Below, piece by piece: positions 28,300 through 36,704 of a stretch of DNA of 42,487 nt; the stretch's first letter is position 1; every line of letters starts with the position of its first letter. Origin of the DNA: a virus; IMG/VR virus record IMGVR_UViG_3300033148_008064, positions 1 to 42,487 of that record; one strand, given 5' to 3'. The notes beneath the pieces were generated by a model. It saw nothing but the letters and a program-made list of their open reading frames with translations, did not search any database and was not told the origin of the DNA. Position numbers and translations under genes: made by a program.

Positions 28300-29569
28300 C
28301 ATAAAATTGCTCATGCGGAAGAAAGACGAGCTTCTCGCCAAGCGCCAGGAGATCCTGGACAAGGCCGTGGAGGAAGAGCGCGGATACACGGACGAGGAGC
28401 GGGAAGAGGTCCAGACGCTGCAGGGGCAGATCGCCGATCTCGACGAGCAGATCAAGGAAGCTCAGGAGATCGAGCGGCAGCGGGCGGGCATTCCCAAGGG
28501 ACAGCCCAAGCCCACGATGCAGACCGGTGATCCGGCGCCTTCGGAAGCTCAGTTCAGGAATCTCGGACACTTCGTGCGGGACATCTGGCAGGCCCGGCAG
28601 GGAAACATGAGCGAGCTCCTGCGGAACTACGCTCAGGCGATGGAGGCCAACCTGCGGGCCATGAATATCTCCGACGGGACCTCCCTGGGATTCATGATTC
28701 CGGACACCTTCGAGGCCGGAACCTTGCAGTTGGTAGGACCTGGCGGATGGATCCGGCAGCGGGCGCGGGTGATCCCGGCCGGCGAGTATCCGGATGCCCG
28801 GTTCCGCAAGCGGGTCCTGAAGCAGGGCGCCGGCGGCGTGTACAACGGGATCCTGGTGAACTACATCGGCGAGGGCGTAGCCCCTACCGACGAGAGCAAG
28901 CTCGAGTATTTCCTGTTCACTCTGGACCCCTCGGACAAGAAAATCGGCCTGTTTTACATCACCTCCGAGGAAACCCTGCGGAATCCGACGGCGGTTACCG
29001 CGGATATGGAGCAATCCTTCCGGGGCGCCGTGGCCGAGCTCGAGGACGACCTGTTCATCAACGGCGACGGCGTGGGCAAACCGAAAGGGATCCTGAACTC
29101 CGACGGTATCAAGCTCATCACGCGGGATACCTCCAGCGACTTCAAATTTGCCGACGTGCTCAAGATGAGCAAGTATATGTATCCCCGGGCGATGAACCGC
29201 AACTGGGAGCTCTCCCTGGATCTGTACGAGAAGGTGGGGGGCATGGTAGACGGCTCCAGCCGGCTGATCATGATCGCCGGCGATGCGACCAAGGGGATTC
29301 CGGACCTGCTTCACGGCCGGCCGATCCATTGGAGCGAGATCTTGCCGACGATCGGAACCCGCGGAGACGCCATGCTGGTCGACTGGTCGTTTTACTTTAT
29401 CAAAGACGGCTCCGGACCCTTCTTCGCCACCGATCCCTACACGCGATTTCTCGAGGGCGAGATCCGGGTCAAGATGACCGTCAAGATGGACGGGGATACC
29501 TGGGTGAAAGAGCCCCTGAAGCTCAAGAACGGAATGGAGGTTTCTCCATTCGTGGTATTGGAGGCGTAA
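28286..29569 (+). CDS. Major capsid protein, HK97 fold
   Basis: A 427-residue protein starting at the ATG preceded by GAGAGGAG. Residues about 5-70 are a charged coiled coil like the HK97 delta domain, which acts as scaffold and is removed by the protease. The body contains GTSLGFMIPDTFEAGTLQLV, EAVTADMEQ-type capsid motifs (TAVTADMEQSFRGAVAELED), FINGDGVGKPKGIL and a typical P-domain. Cross-linking residues of HK97 were not mapped. It forms the icosahedral shell. Confidence 0.9.
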   Translation: MKPIDIKLLMRKKDELLAKRQEILDKAVEEERGYTDEEREEVQTLQGQIADLDEQIKEAQEIERQRAGIPKGQPKPTMQTGDPAPSEAQFRNLGHFVRDIWQARQGNMSELLRNYAQAMEANLRAMNISDGTSLGFMIPDTFEAGTLQLVGPGGWIRQRARVIPAGEYPDARFRKRVLKQGAGGVYNGILVNYIGEGVAPTDESKLEYFLFTLDPSDKKIGLFYITSEETLRNPTAVTADMEQSFRGAVAELEDDLFINGDGVGKPKGILNSDGIKLITRDTSSDFKFADVLKMSKYMYPRAMNRNWELSLDLYEKVGGMVDGSSRLIMIAGDATKGIPDLLHGRPIHWSEILPTIGTRGDAMLVDWSFYFIKDGSGPFFATDPYTRFLEGEIRVKMTVKMDGDTWVKEPLKLKNGMEVSPFVVLEA

Positions 29570-29570
29570 G

Positions 29571-30290
29571 ATGAAAGAAAGAATCAGTGAAATCGTCAAG
29601 GTCGACGTCGGGCTGGTCTCCCAGGCGCTGAACAATTCCAACGCTACCGGGAAGTACCATCCCGTCAAGGACTACCCTCGGATTTGCGCGGTGCTGAACG
29701 GCGGGGCCATGGCCGCAACCAAGACTTCAAAAATCGAGCTGCTGCAGGCCAAAGACAACGCCGGCACTGATGCCAAGGGGATCCCAACCACAGCTGGCCA
29801 GTTGGCGACGGCGGAGATCACGGCCAACGAGAAGATCACCGAGGGGACCGTCGATCTGACTTCCGTAGCGAACACGGACATCGTGACGGTCAACGACATC
29901 GACTTCACCAAGGCGGCTGCAACCGATGCGACCCAGCGGGAGTTCGCCGATGCCGCGGGCCTGGTGACCTGTATCAACCACGCCACCTATGGGGTGCCTG
30001 GCGTGAAAGCCAGCTACTCCGGGGCCGTGGTAACGGTATGGAGTGAAGAGCCGGGCGAGGTCGTGATCACCTTGGAAAAGACAGAGAGTGCCGGCACCAT
30101 CACCCTGGCTACGACCAAGGCACAGGCCTTCGTGGAGATCGACACCCGGCAGCTGGACAAGAAGAACGGCTTCAGCCACGTGGCCGCGAAGGTGACGACA
30201 ACGGCGAACAGCAACGTGGCCGCGGTGCTGCTGCGCGGGAATGCCCGGTACACGCCGGAGCAGAAAGTCGGCGCCTCAGCGGTAATCTGA
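29571..30290 (+). CDS. Capsid decoration or minor head protein
   Basis: A 239-residue protein, one base after the capsid gene. It begins with a conserved VDVGLVSQALNNSNATGKYH segment, then AVLNGGAMAATKTSKIELLQ, seen in small head-associated proteins of other phages, and continues as a Thr/Ala/Val-rich beta-sandwich (about 75-185). It probably decorates the capsid or forms head fibres. The role is inferred from position and fold-like composition. A terminator-like hairpin follows. Confidence 0.6.
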   Translation: MKERISEIVKVDVGLVSQALNNSNATGKYHPVKDYPRICAVLNGGAMAATKTSKIELLQAKDNAGTDAKGIPTTAGQLATAEITANEKITEGTVDLTSVANTDIVTVNDIDFTKAAATDATQREFADAAGLVTCINHATYGVPGVKASYSGAVVTVWSEEPGEVVITLEKTESAGTITLATTKAQAFVEIDTRQLDKKNGFSHVAAKVTTTANSNVAAVLLRGNARYTPEQKVGASAVI

Positions 30291-30320
30291 CACTGTCTTT
30301 GACGAAAGAGTTTACGTTTT

Positions 30321-30348
30321 CCCGGGAGCTGTAGCTCCCGGGTTTCTC
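30321..30348 (+). terminator. Hairpin after the capsid/decoration genes
   Basis: CCCGGGAGC pairs perfectly with GCTCCCGGG around a TGTA loop and is followed by TTTCTC. TTTT precedes it. The short T tract suggests a partial terminator, which would keep capsid transcripts in excess over the neck and tail transcripts beyond it. Confidence 0.65.
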
Positions 30349-30364
30349 AAGGAAGGAGAAAGAA

Positions 30365-30607
30365 GTGCAGGTACAAGTGATCAAGTCGGCGCGGCTGAAT
30401 GGCCGTGATGTCGGACCAGGTGAGGTCGTAGAGCTGAACAATGCACTGGCCGCCGCCTGGTTGGCGAAAGGCCTGGCAAGGTCTGCCGGACAAAGAGGTC
30501 CCGGAAGGCCTCCGAAACAGCCGAAGCGGCAAAAGCCGGTGGAAAAGGCGGTACAGAAGCCCGTCATGGAAAAAGCCGTCAGCCAGGACGGCGCAGAGAA
30601 GGAATAA
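30365..30607 (+). CDS. Small head-tail region protein, 80 residues (paralogue of 33132-33317)
   Basis: GTG start after GGAAGGAG. The first 45 residues (VQVIKSARLNGRDVGPGEVV, then LNNALAAAWLAKGLA) share a plan with the protein at 33132: a short strand, a GD/GE turn, LN, and A.AW...G.A. The tail is basic and Pro/Gln/Lys-rich. Similar short domains occur next to capsid and tail genes of siphophages with no assigned role. Confidence 0.55.
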   Translation: MQVQVIKSARLNGRDVGPGEVVELNNALAAAWLAKGLARSAGQRGPGRPPKQPKRQKPVEKAVQKPVMEKAVSQDGAEKE

Positions 30608-31543
30608 ATGGCCCTGAAACTCATCACGCCTCCGGCTGCGGAACCCATCTCGCTGCTGGAGCTTAAGCAGCACCTCCGAATCGATTCAGGCGATCTTGAG
30701 GAGAACATCTCCTCGGAGCAGTCTATTCTGGCCGGTTCACATGCGATAGCTGCTGATTATTCTCTTGTCGGCGACGGTGTGGACGTCCTCGGTTACTCGG
30801 TCCTGATGATGCTAGTTGCCGGCGCCTGCGGGTCCGGTGGATCCGTGGACATCAAGCTGCAGGACTCGGCGGACGATATCACCTACGCCGACGTTTCCGG
30901 GGGCGCGTTCGACCAGGTCACAGAGGCGAACGACAACGCCGTGTACGAGCTCGCCTACGCCGGCGGCAAGAAATACGTCCGCGCCGTGGCGACAGTGGCC
31001 GGTGCGGCCTGCGCGTTTGGCGTGGTAGTGCTGCGCAGCTCCCCGGTGAGCATGGAAGACGACCTCCTGACAGGTTTCATCAAGGCTGCCCGGGAATACT
31101 CCGAGAGCTACCAGAACCGGGCCTTCATCACCCAGACCTGGGAGCTGCTGCTGGATGAGTTTCCCGATTCGCCATTCCAGCTCCCGCTTCCCCCGTTGCA
31201 GTCGGTGGAGAGCATCAAATACTACGACAAGGAAGGGAACGAGAGCTCCATCGACACGGCAGATTACGAGGTGGACACGGAGAGCTACAAGGGGCGAGTC
31301 GCCCTGGCTTATGGCAAGAGCTGGCCTTCGGTCACCTTGCGGCCGATGAACGGCGTGGTCATGCAGTTCAAAGCCGGCTACGGGGATGCCGCGGCCAATG
31401 TTCCGGAGCTCGTGCGCCTGGCGATCAAAGTGCTGGCCGGCCATATGTACGAGAACCGGGAGGCCACGGACACGAAAGAGCATCCGGAGGTCCCGTTCGC
31501 CGTGCATTCGCTTCTTGGGCTGAAGAGGATCGTGCCCATATGA
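30608..31543 (+). CDS. Head-tail connector (HK97 gp6-like) with an inserted domain
   Basis: A 311-residue protein. The connector begins ITPPAAEPISLLELKQHLRI and continues only after residue about 150 (EDDLLTGFIKAAREYSESYQ, then AFITQTWELLLDEFP). The interval of about 110 residues (38-148) is Gly/Ala/Val-rich, with strands such as YSVLMMLVAGACG, and looks like an Ig-type or capsid-decoration sandwich. Family members are usually 100-200 residues long. It should form the ring under the portal, with the insert facing outwards. Confidence 0.75.
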   Translation: MALKLITPPAAEPISLLELKQHLRIDSGDLEENISSEQSILAGSHAIAADYSLVGDGVDVLGYSVLMMLVAGACGSGGSVDIKLQDSADDITYADVSGGAFDQVTEANDNAVYELAYAGGKKYVRAVATVAGAACAFGVVVLRSSPVSMEDDLLTGFIKAAREYSESYQNRAFITQTWELLLDEFPDSPFQLPLPPLQSVESIKYYDKEGNESSIDTADYEVDTESYKGRVALAYGKSWPSVTLRPMNGVVMQFKAGYGDAAANVPELVRLAIKVLAGHMYENREATDTKEHPEVPFAVHSLLGLKRIVPI

Positions 31544-31851
31544 GAAGCGGCAGACTGCGGCATCGGGTGACGATTCAGCAGCCAGTGCCGGATCGCTCCA
31601 TCGGGGGAGAAGATTCCTGGCACGACTACGCTACGGTTTGGGCGGCGATCGAGCCGCTGCGAGGCCGGGAGTACCTGGCAGCGCAGCAGGAAGGTGCGGA
31701 GGTGACCGGCAGGATCACGATGCGCTACATCGCCGGCGTGAAACAGACTATGAGAATCAAGCACGGCAGCAGGATCTACGAGATCGTTTCCCCGATCAAT
31801 CCGGAAGAGCGGAATGCCGAGCTGCAGCTGATGGTTAAGGAGGTCCTGTGA
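31540..31851 (+). CDS. Head closure / head-tail joining protein (SPP1 gp16-like)
   Basis: A 103-residue protein, ATG overlapping the connector stop. The pattern MRSGRLRHRVTIQQPV, VWAAIEPLRGREYLAA, ITMRYIAGVKQTMRI and YEIVSPINPEERN is that of the phage head-tail joining family, a small beta-barrel that seals the connector after packaging. Confidence 0.85.
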   Translation: MRSGRLRHRVTIQQPVPDRSIGGEDSWHDYATVWAAIEPLRGREYLAAQQEGAEVTGRITMRYIAGVKQTMRIKHGSRIYEIVSPINPEERNAELQLMVKEVL

Positions 31852-32219
31852 GCGAGGCGAAAGCGACGGTGGAGCTGGTGTGGCACGGGGACGAGATCGT
31901 GAAGCGGCTGATCGAGGCGCAGCGGCATACCATTTCCCAGGGGGTCAATCTCATGCGGGATAGTGCAAAGCGGCGGTGCCCGTTCGGACCGACCCGGCAA
32001 CGGGGGATCCATCTGGTGGAGACGATCAAGGCCCGGATGAAAAAGGGATTTCCCGAAGGATATGTGACCTGCGGCGGCAAGGAGGCTCCCCATGCGCACC
32101 TGGTCGAAGACGGGACCGTGAAGATGCGGGCCCGGCCCTTCATGCGGCCTGCGTTCGACGAGAACGTAAACGCGGTCAAGGACATGCATCGGCGGGAGAT
32201 GAAGAAGGTGGTCAAGTGA
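31848..32219 (+). CDS. Neck protein, HK97 gp10-like
   Basis: A 123-residue protein with GTG start overlapping the previous stop. The motifs LMRDSAKRRCPFGPTRQRG and EAPHAHLVEDGTVKMRARPF mark the HK97 gp10 family, with the usual continuing MRPAFDE. These proteins complete the neck between head and tail. Confidence 0.85.
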   Translation: MSEAKATVELVWHGDEIVKRLIEAQRHTISQGVNLMRDSAKRRCPFGPTRQRGIHLVETIKARMKKGFPEGYVTCGGKEAPHAHLVEDGTVKMRARPFMRPAFDENVNAVKDMHRREMKKVVK

Positions 32220-32608
32220 CCATAGAACAGGCAGTCGAAACAGCCCTGAAGGATTCCTCGGAATTGGCCGGGAAGGTCGGCAGGCGAGTCTACTACGGGC
32301 AAGCCCCTGCAGGGACAAAGACTCCCTACGTCGTGCATCACGAGGTTTCGAATCCAGAGGTGCCCCAGCTACCTTTCTACCGGCCGCGGTGGCAGTTCTC
32401 GTACTGGGCGGACCGGCTGGATGAGGCGAAGGAAGGGACCCGGATCATCCGGGATCTGTTTTCCCGATACAACGGGATCATGGGCGGAGCTGGAGGGGTG
32501 ACCGTGCGCCAGGGCGCTTACATCGACTCGAGGCCGTACCAGGATCCCCAGACCAGGAAGTGGAATGCGCCCGTGGAGCTGTATTTTATTCACCGGGAGG
32601 GATCGTGA
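32216..32608 (+). CDS. Tail terminator / tail completion protein (DUF3168-like)
   Basis: A 130-residue protein, GTG start overlapping the previous stop. The segments ALKDSSELAGKVGRRVYYGQ, TPYVVHHEVSN, WQFSYWADRLDEAKE and a final ELYFIHREG match small tail-completion proteins that cap the tail tube. Gene order supports this role. Confidence 0.7.
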   Translation: MTIEQAVETALKDSSELAGKVGRRVYYGQAPAGTKTPYVVHHEVSNPEVPQLPFYRPRWQFSYWADRLDEAKEGTRIIRDLFSRYNGIMGGAGGVTVRQGAYIDSRPYQDPQTRKWNAPVELYFIHREGS

Positions 32609-33135
32609 AAAAGGTAGCCGTAGTCGGATACGCCTTGCCTTCTCGAAAATACACGCCTTTCTACGATCCGGATTTCGAGATCTGGGGCTTGAACTGGCTG
32701 TTCTACAAGATCCCGAGGGCAACCCGCTGGTTCGAGATGCACAAAGAGCTCCAGCGGGTAGAGGACATCGAGCCGGAACGTTATCGGGAATGGCTGACGA
32801 GTCAAACGCGGATTCCGGTATATATGCATCGGGCGGTCACGGGAATCCCGGCCAGCACTCGCTATCCAAAGGAGGAGATCCTCGAGGAGTTCCCTCCGGT
32901 TTTCTCCTGCTCGGTGTGCTGGATGCTCGCCCTGGCGATTCATGAAGGGTTCGAGGAGATTCATCTGTATGGCGTGCACGCCGAGGACGGCTCCCTCTAC
33001 GAGAGGCAGAAGCAGGGAATCAGCTTCTTCCTCGGAGTCATGCACGGCCGGGGGATCCGGTATTATCTTCCTCCAGAATCCTCCTTGCTCAAGGTGGGCG
33101 TACTCTACGGATACGAAGAGATGAGGCGAACATGA
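32605..33135 (+). CDS. MptE/DUF115-like Rossmann protein in the tail region
   Basis: A 176-residue protein with GTG start coupled to the previous gene. Motifs: VAVVGYALPSRKYTPFYD, FEIWGLNWLFY, WFEMHKE, PVYM, SCSVCWMLALAIHEGFEEIH and LYGVHAEDGSLYERQ, ending LLKVGVLYGYEE. I know this pattern from phage proteins related to sugar- or pterin-modifying Rossmann folds (MptE/DUF115). Its presence between structural genes suggests that it acts on virion proteins, perhaps glycosylation, but no substrate is known. Confidence 0.6.
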   Translation: MKKVAVVGYALPSRKYTPFYDPDFEIWGLNWLFYKIPRATRWFEMHKELQRVEDIEPERYREWLTSQTRIPVYMHRAVTGIPASTRYPKEEILEEFPPVFSCSVCWMLALAIHEGFEEIHLYGVHAEDGSLYERQKQGISFFLGVMHGRGIRYYLPPESSLLKVGVLYGYEEMRRT

Positions 33136-33317
33136 AGAAACTGGTAAAAGTGCGGCTGCTGGTTGACACCGGCAGGAACAAGGCCGGCGACGTCCGGAAA
33201 TTGAATTCCGAGCGTGCCGAGGCATGGATACAAGCCGGGTGGGCCGAGTATGTTGAGAAACCAAAGGCCTCCCGGATGAAATCTGAAACGAATCTGACGA
33301 AGGAGAAGGAAAAATGA
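33132..33317 (+). CDS. Small protein, 61 residues (paralogue of 30365-30607)
   Basis: ATG overlapping the previous stop. The core VKVRLLVDTGRNKAGDVRKL, then AEAWIQAGWAEYV, parallels the N-terminal domain of the protein at 30365. The tail is Lys/Glu-rich. The repeated domain before both the connector and the major tail protein hints at a shared virion surface or adaptor role. Unassigned. Confidence 0.55.
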   Translation: MKKLVKVRLLVDTGRNKAGDVRKLNSERAEAWIQAGWAEYVEKPKASRMKSETNLTKEKEK

Positions 33318-34114
33318 GTCAGACAACGGTACAAAGACCGGAGGCGGTCCGGTTCGGAAGCTGCAAGTTCGAGCTCGGCGAGACCCTTGGCACCCTGGTC
33401 AATATTGGGGCCTTGAGGAACTGCCAGATCGCGGAGAGCTGGGAGGAAGTCAAGGTCGAGAGCGGCAACGCAGGCGTCCTGAAGAAGAAGATCAAGAATC
33501 AAAAGGTTGCGATCACCGCCGACTGGCTGGAGTGGGACCTGGAAACGGCGAACCTGCTGCGTGGAGGGATCGACCAATATGATACTGTCGCGGGATCAGC
33601 GACGCCGGTGACCGATGAGGAGGTCAAGCTCGAGGATACCGACTTCGTCCGCCTGGAGCACAAGAACGGCGACAATACTGAAGTCGCCAGCATTGTCGTG
33701 ACCTCAAACGATGCGACTCCGGTTGCCAGGACCCGGAACATCGACTACATCATCGGCGTAGATCCGGCCGGCTACACCTGCATCGCCAGGATCGAGGGCG
33801 GGGCGATCAGCGACGGGGACACCGTATTGGTCGACTATGAATATACCCCGAACGTCTCCAAGAAGCTGACCAGCGGTGGGAAGTTCACCATCAATCCGCG
33901 GGTCGTGAAGCTGACCAACAAGAACGAGGCCGGCAAGGATCTCACGATCACGATTTACTATGCGATGGTGGGCGAAGGATTCACCCTGCCGTTCCCGGAC
34001 GACACGGCGGATGACGCCCTGGTGGCCGGAGTCAACCTGGTCGGAGAGGTGGACGCTTCCCGGGCTGCAGGCGATCAGCTCTACGAGATCCTGGACGAGC
34101 AGAGCGTAACCTGA
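33314..34114 (+). CDS. Major tail (tube) protein
   Basis: A 266-residue protein. The N-terminal VRFGSCKFELGETLGTLVNI, and then KVESGNAGVLKKKIKNQKVA, and a beta-rich body are typical of siphovirus tube proteins. The ATG follows AGGAGAAGG. Position before the tail chaperones and tape measure fixes the identity. The C-terminal part (about 175-265) may include an extra Ig-like surface domain. It polymerises into the non-contractile tail tube. Confidence 0.8.
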   Translation: MSQTTVQRPEAVRFGSCKFELGETLGTLVNIGALRNCQIAESWEEVKVESGNAGVLKKKIKNQKVAITADWLEWDLETANLLRGGIDQYDTVAGSATPVTDEEVKLEDTDFVRLEHKNGDNTEVASIVVTSNDATPVARTRNIDYIIGVDPAGYTCIARIEGGAISDGDTVLVDYEYTPNVSKKLTSGGKFTINPRVVKLTNKNEAGKDLTITIYYAMVGEGFTLPFPDDTADDALVAGVNLVGEVDASRAAGDQLYEILDEQSVT

Positions 34115-34473
34115 TGGGTGAGTTCTATAACCTTGATTCTCTGGTCGATAAACGCAAGACCATCAGGCTCGCTGACCGGGAAATCAACGTCGCCAAAGTC
34201 CCGGCGATCGTCGTGTTCAAGGCTGACGAGCTCCGGGATAAATTGCGCGATCTTAAAGTCGAGAACAGCCGTGAGCTTATCGAGGCGGCGGCGGACATCA
34301 TTCTGATGATTGCCAAGGCCTCCGGGGATCCGGTCGAGCGGGACTGGCTTCTGGAGAACGCAACGGTTGAACAGATCCTCGAGTTTGTAGCCGTGGCTAC
34401 GCTCGGTCCTGGATACAAAGAAAGGCCTAAAAAAAAAGAGCCGGTCAAGAACAGCGGAGGCGAATCGACTTAG
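34114..34473 (+). CDS. Tail assembly chaperone, G-like
   Basis: A 119-residue helical protein, ATG in TGATG. It ends in a basic tail (RPKKKEPVKN) coded across a nine-A run (34429-34437) that is a -1 slippery site. Together with the frame at 34431-34676 it forms the G/GT pair that siphophages use to chaperone the tape measure during tail assembly. Standard translation gives this short form. Confidence 0.85.
   Translation: MGEFYNLDSLVDKRKTIRLADREINVAKVPAIVVFKADELRDKLRDLKVENSRELIEAAADIILMIAKASGDPVERDWLLENATVEQILEFVAVATLGPGYKERPKKKEPVKNSGGEST
34429..34437 (+). other. Programmed -1 frameshift site (nine A) of the tail chaperone pair
   Basis: In frame the codons are CCT AAA AAA AAA GAG. A tRNA shift back by one on A-AAA-AAA leads into the T frame. 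The zero-frame stop is 36 bases further on. Location and direction agree with the conserved frameshift of siphovirus tail chaperones. Confidence 0.8.
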
Positions 34474-34676
34474 AGCAGCTCGTCGCTGTCATGGGGCATT
34501 GGTATCCCTGGGCGACGAAGGATTTCATTCTCTGGGAGCTGAGCTGGAAACAGGTGGAGATGTACCTGTATCGGATGCCGAAAGAGCTCTGGAAAACGGT
34601 TTTTGTGGGAAATCCTGACAAACCCGACCTCGAGGCGATTCGCAAGATGCGGATGGGGAAAATCATAAGGCGGTGA
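34431..34676 (+). CDS. Tail assembly chaperone T domain, made by -1 frameshift from G
   Basis: The -1 frame relative to G opens right after TAA at 34428-34430 and runs for about 80 codons. It has IDLEQLVAVMGHWYPWATKD and the W..ELSWKQVEMYL pattern. There is no proper ribosome site for ATG 34491, so it is made as a GT fusion of about 187 residues. The GT form should bind the major tail protein while G coats the tape measure. It ends two bases before the tape measure gene. Confidence 0.8.
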   Translation, partial: KKRAGQEQRRRIDLEQLVAVMGHWYPWATKDFILWELSWKQVEMYLYRMPKELWKTVFVGNPDKPDLEAIRKMRMGKIIRR

Positions 34677-34677
34677 A

Positions 34678-36693
34678 ATGGCGACTGTTTTAGGCAGCTT
34701 GCTACTGAAACTCACAGGTGACACGGCCGACGCCCGTCAGGCAATCGACCAGGTGGAGAAGAAGGCGAAAGGCTTCTCTAAGTTCATCAAGGGCGCCATG
34801 GGAATCGGCGGTGCCGTTATTGCATTCCGGGCTCTCAAGAATATCTCAAAAGAACTGATTGCCGTGTATTCGGTCCAGGAAACCGCCGAAGCGAAGTTGC
34901 GAAGCGCAATCACGGCCACGGGGAAAGAAGGATTAATATCGGCACAGGCACTCTATGAGTACGCCTCGCAGCTGCAGGAAGTCACTACCTATGGGGATGA
35001 GGCCACTATCTCTGCCATGGCGCTCCTGCAGCAGCTGGGCGATCTCTCGGAAGAGGGCATAAAACAACTTATGCCCCTGATCCAAGATTTTGCTTCTAGC
35101 GGCTTGGTAAACTTAGAAACCGCAGTCTCCCTGGTCGGGAAGACTCTTGGTTCCACCACAAATGCTCTATCCCGATATGGCATCGTGATTGATGCTACGG
35201 CTCCCAAAGAGGAAAAACTTGCTCAGTTAACCGAAGCGATGCAGAAAAAGTTCGGTGGTTTGAGCCAAGATTTGGCCAAGACCGGGACCGGAGCTTTACA
35301 GCAGTATCAGAATGCCATGGGTGATTTGAAAGAGGTGATGGGAGAAACGGTTCTTCGAGGGATAGAACCATTTGTAAGAGGAATGACGAATGTCATCTCT
35401 GATCTAGTGAAATCCAAACAGGAAGCGATATTAACCAAGAGGGCCTATGAAGAGTTAAAAAATCTAGGAGAAGGACAGGTATTAGCAGAAGATCAACAAT
35501 TACGCATCCTCAAGGACCAGGTTAATTTTCTTGGGCAAGTAGCTGTCTCTTATGAGATGCTCGACGAGAAAGCGAATGCGGCATATGAGGCGGCAAAAGA
35601 ACGGCTGCAAGCGTATAAAGATGCCATAATCGCAGAAAAATATTGGAACGATCAGGCTGCCAGGGCTGCAAGTGAGGCAGCTAAAAGAGAAGCTGAGGAA
35701 GAGGCTGAAAAAGCTCGAAAAACCAAAGAAATGCTTGCATGGCAACAAATGGTGAATGACAAATATGCGGAGACGGAAGAAGCTCAGAAAGCTATTTTGG
35801 ATGCAGAGATAGAAAAGTGGGAGTATGAATTAACCAAATCGAATGTTTACAAGCCGAAGATTGAGGCTATCCTTGAAATGCTTTACGAGCAACGTGATGC
35901 GGAAAAAGAAACCGGAGAAGCTGCCATTGAAGCAATCAATGAAGAAGTTGATGCTGCAATGGCGGCGTATCAGTTTCGTGTCGATGCCGAGCAAGCCTAT
36001 CAAGAGGAGCTCGCGGCGATTCGCGAGAGGGCGCGAGAACAGGAGAAACTCGCAGCGGAAAAACTCGCAGAAGACAAGCGCCTGCTTGAACAAGCGACCC
36101 TCGATTTTATCACGCAGATATGGGGCGCGCTTGACTCCTTGAGCAGTGCCAGGGCGAGCCGTGAACTTGCTCTCCTGAGGAAGCGCCATGAGGCGGAGCT
36201 TGAAGGCTTTACCGGAACCGAGGAAGAGAAGCAAGCACTCCTTGAGAAGTTTGAGAAGGAGCGGGCCAAACTGGAGTATGAGGCAGCCATGAAGTCGTGG
36301 AGGCTGCAGCTTGCCGGCGGGTTGGCTGCTGCCGCCCGCGCGATCCTGGAGGCGGCCAAGAACGCCTGGCCGATCCCGGCCCTGCCGATGATGGCGCTGG
36401 CCGGCATAATGGGCGGGGTTCAGGTCGCGGCAATCCACGCGGCCAAGCCGATTCCGGCCTTTGCCGAGGGCGCGGATTTTATTGTACCTCCCGGATATCC
36501 GAACGACTCCTATATCTTTCGGGCCGAGAGTGGCGAGCATGTTGAAGTCACGCCGCCAGGCCGGGAGGAAGGATTTTTTGTAGCAGCTCCTCTGTATCTC
36601 AACATAGATTCCAAGCCGATCTATCAAGGTCTATTACGAGCTTCGAAAGCGGGAATAGCCCTGATCAATGAAAAGGCGGTGACGACGAGATAA
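34678..36693 (+). CDS. Tail tape measure protein
   Basis: A 671-residue protein. A TMP-like start (LLLKLTGDTADARQAIDQVE, then ALKNISKELIAVY) leads into a long helical rod rich in Ala, Glu, Lys and Gln. A hydrophobic Gly/Ala segment (about 543-590, GGLAAAARAIL, LPMMALAGIMGGVQVAAI) may insert into a host membrane. Tape length by the usual 0.15 nm per residue gives a tail near 100 nm. The middle (about 35390-35960) is more AT-rich than both ends, suggesting mosaic origin. Confidence 0.85.
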   Translation: MATVLGSLLLKLTGDTADARQAIDQVEKKAKGFSKFIKGAMGIGGAVIAFRALKNISKELIAVYSVQETAEAKLRSAITATGKEGLISAQALYEYASQLQEVTTYGDEATISAMALLQQLGDLSEEGIKQLMPLIQDFASSGLVNLETAVSLVGKTLGSTTNALSRYGIVIDATAPKEEKLAQLTEAMQKKFGGLSQDLAKTGTGALQQYQNAMGDLKEVMGETVLRGIEPFVRGMTNVISDLVKSKQEAILTKRAYEELKNLGEGQVLAEDQQLRILKDQVNFLGQVAVSYEMLDEKANAAYEAAKERLQAYKDAIIAEKYWNDQAARAASEAAKREAEEEAEKARKTKEMLAWQQMVNDKYAETEEAQKAILDAEIEKWEYELTKSNVYKPKIEAILEMLYEQRDAEKETGEAAIEAINEEVDAAMAAYQFRVDAEQAYQEELAAIRERAREQEKLAAEKLAEDKRLLEQATLDFITQIWGALDSLSSARASRELALLRKRHEAELEGFTGTEEEKQALLEKFEKERAKLEYEAAMKSWRLQLAGGLAAAARAILEAAKNAWPIPALPMMALAGIMGGVQVAAIHAAKPIPAFAEGADFIVPPGYPNDSYIFRAESGEHVEVTPPGREEGFFVAAPLYLNIDSKPIYQGLLRASKAGIALINEKAVTTR

Positions 36694-36704
36694 GGAAGGA
36701 AAAC

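Noticed and set aside
28747-29574. A 275-codon rightward frame inside the capsid gene
   Set aside because: Arg/Gly/Asp-rich shadow of the capsid frame, no ribosome site and no motifs.
28070-29668. A 532-codon open frame on the minus strand over the capsid gene
   Set aside because: It is opposite a clear HK97 capsid gene with good ribosome site; composition is that of an antisense shadow in GC-rich DNA.
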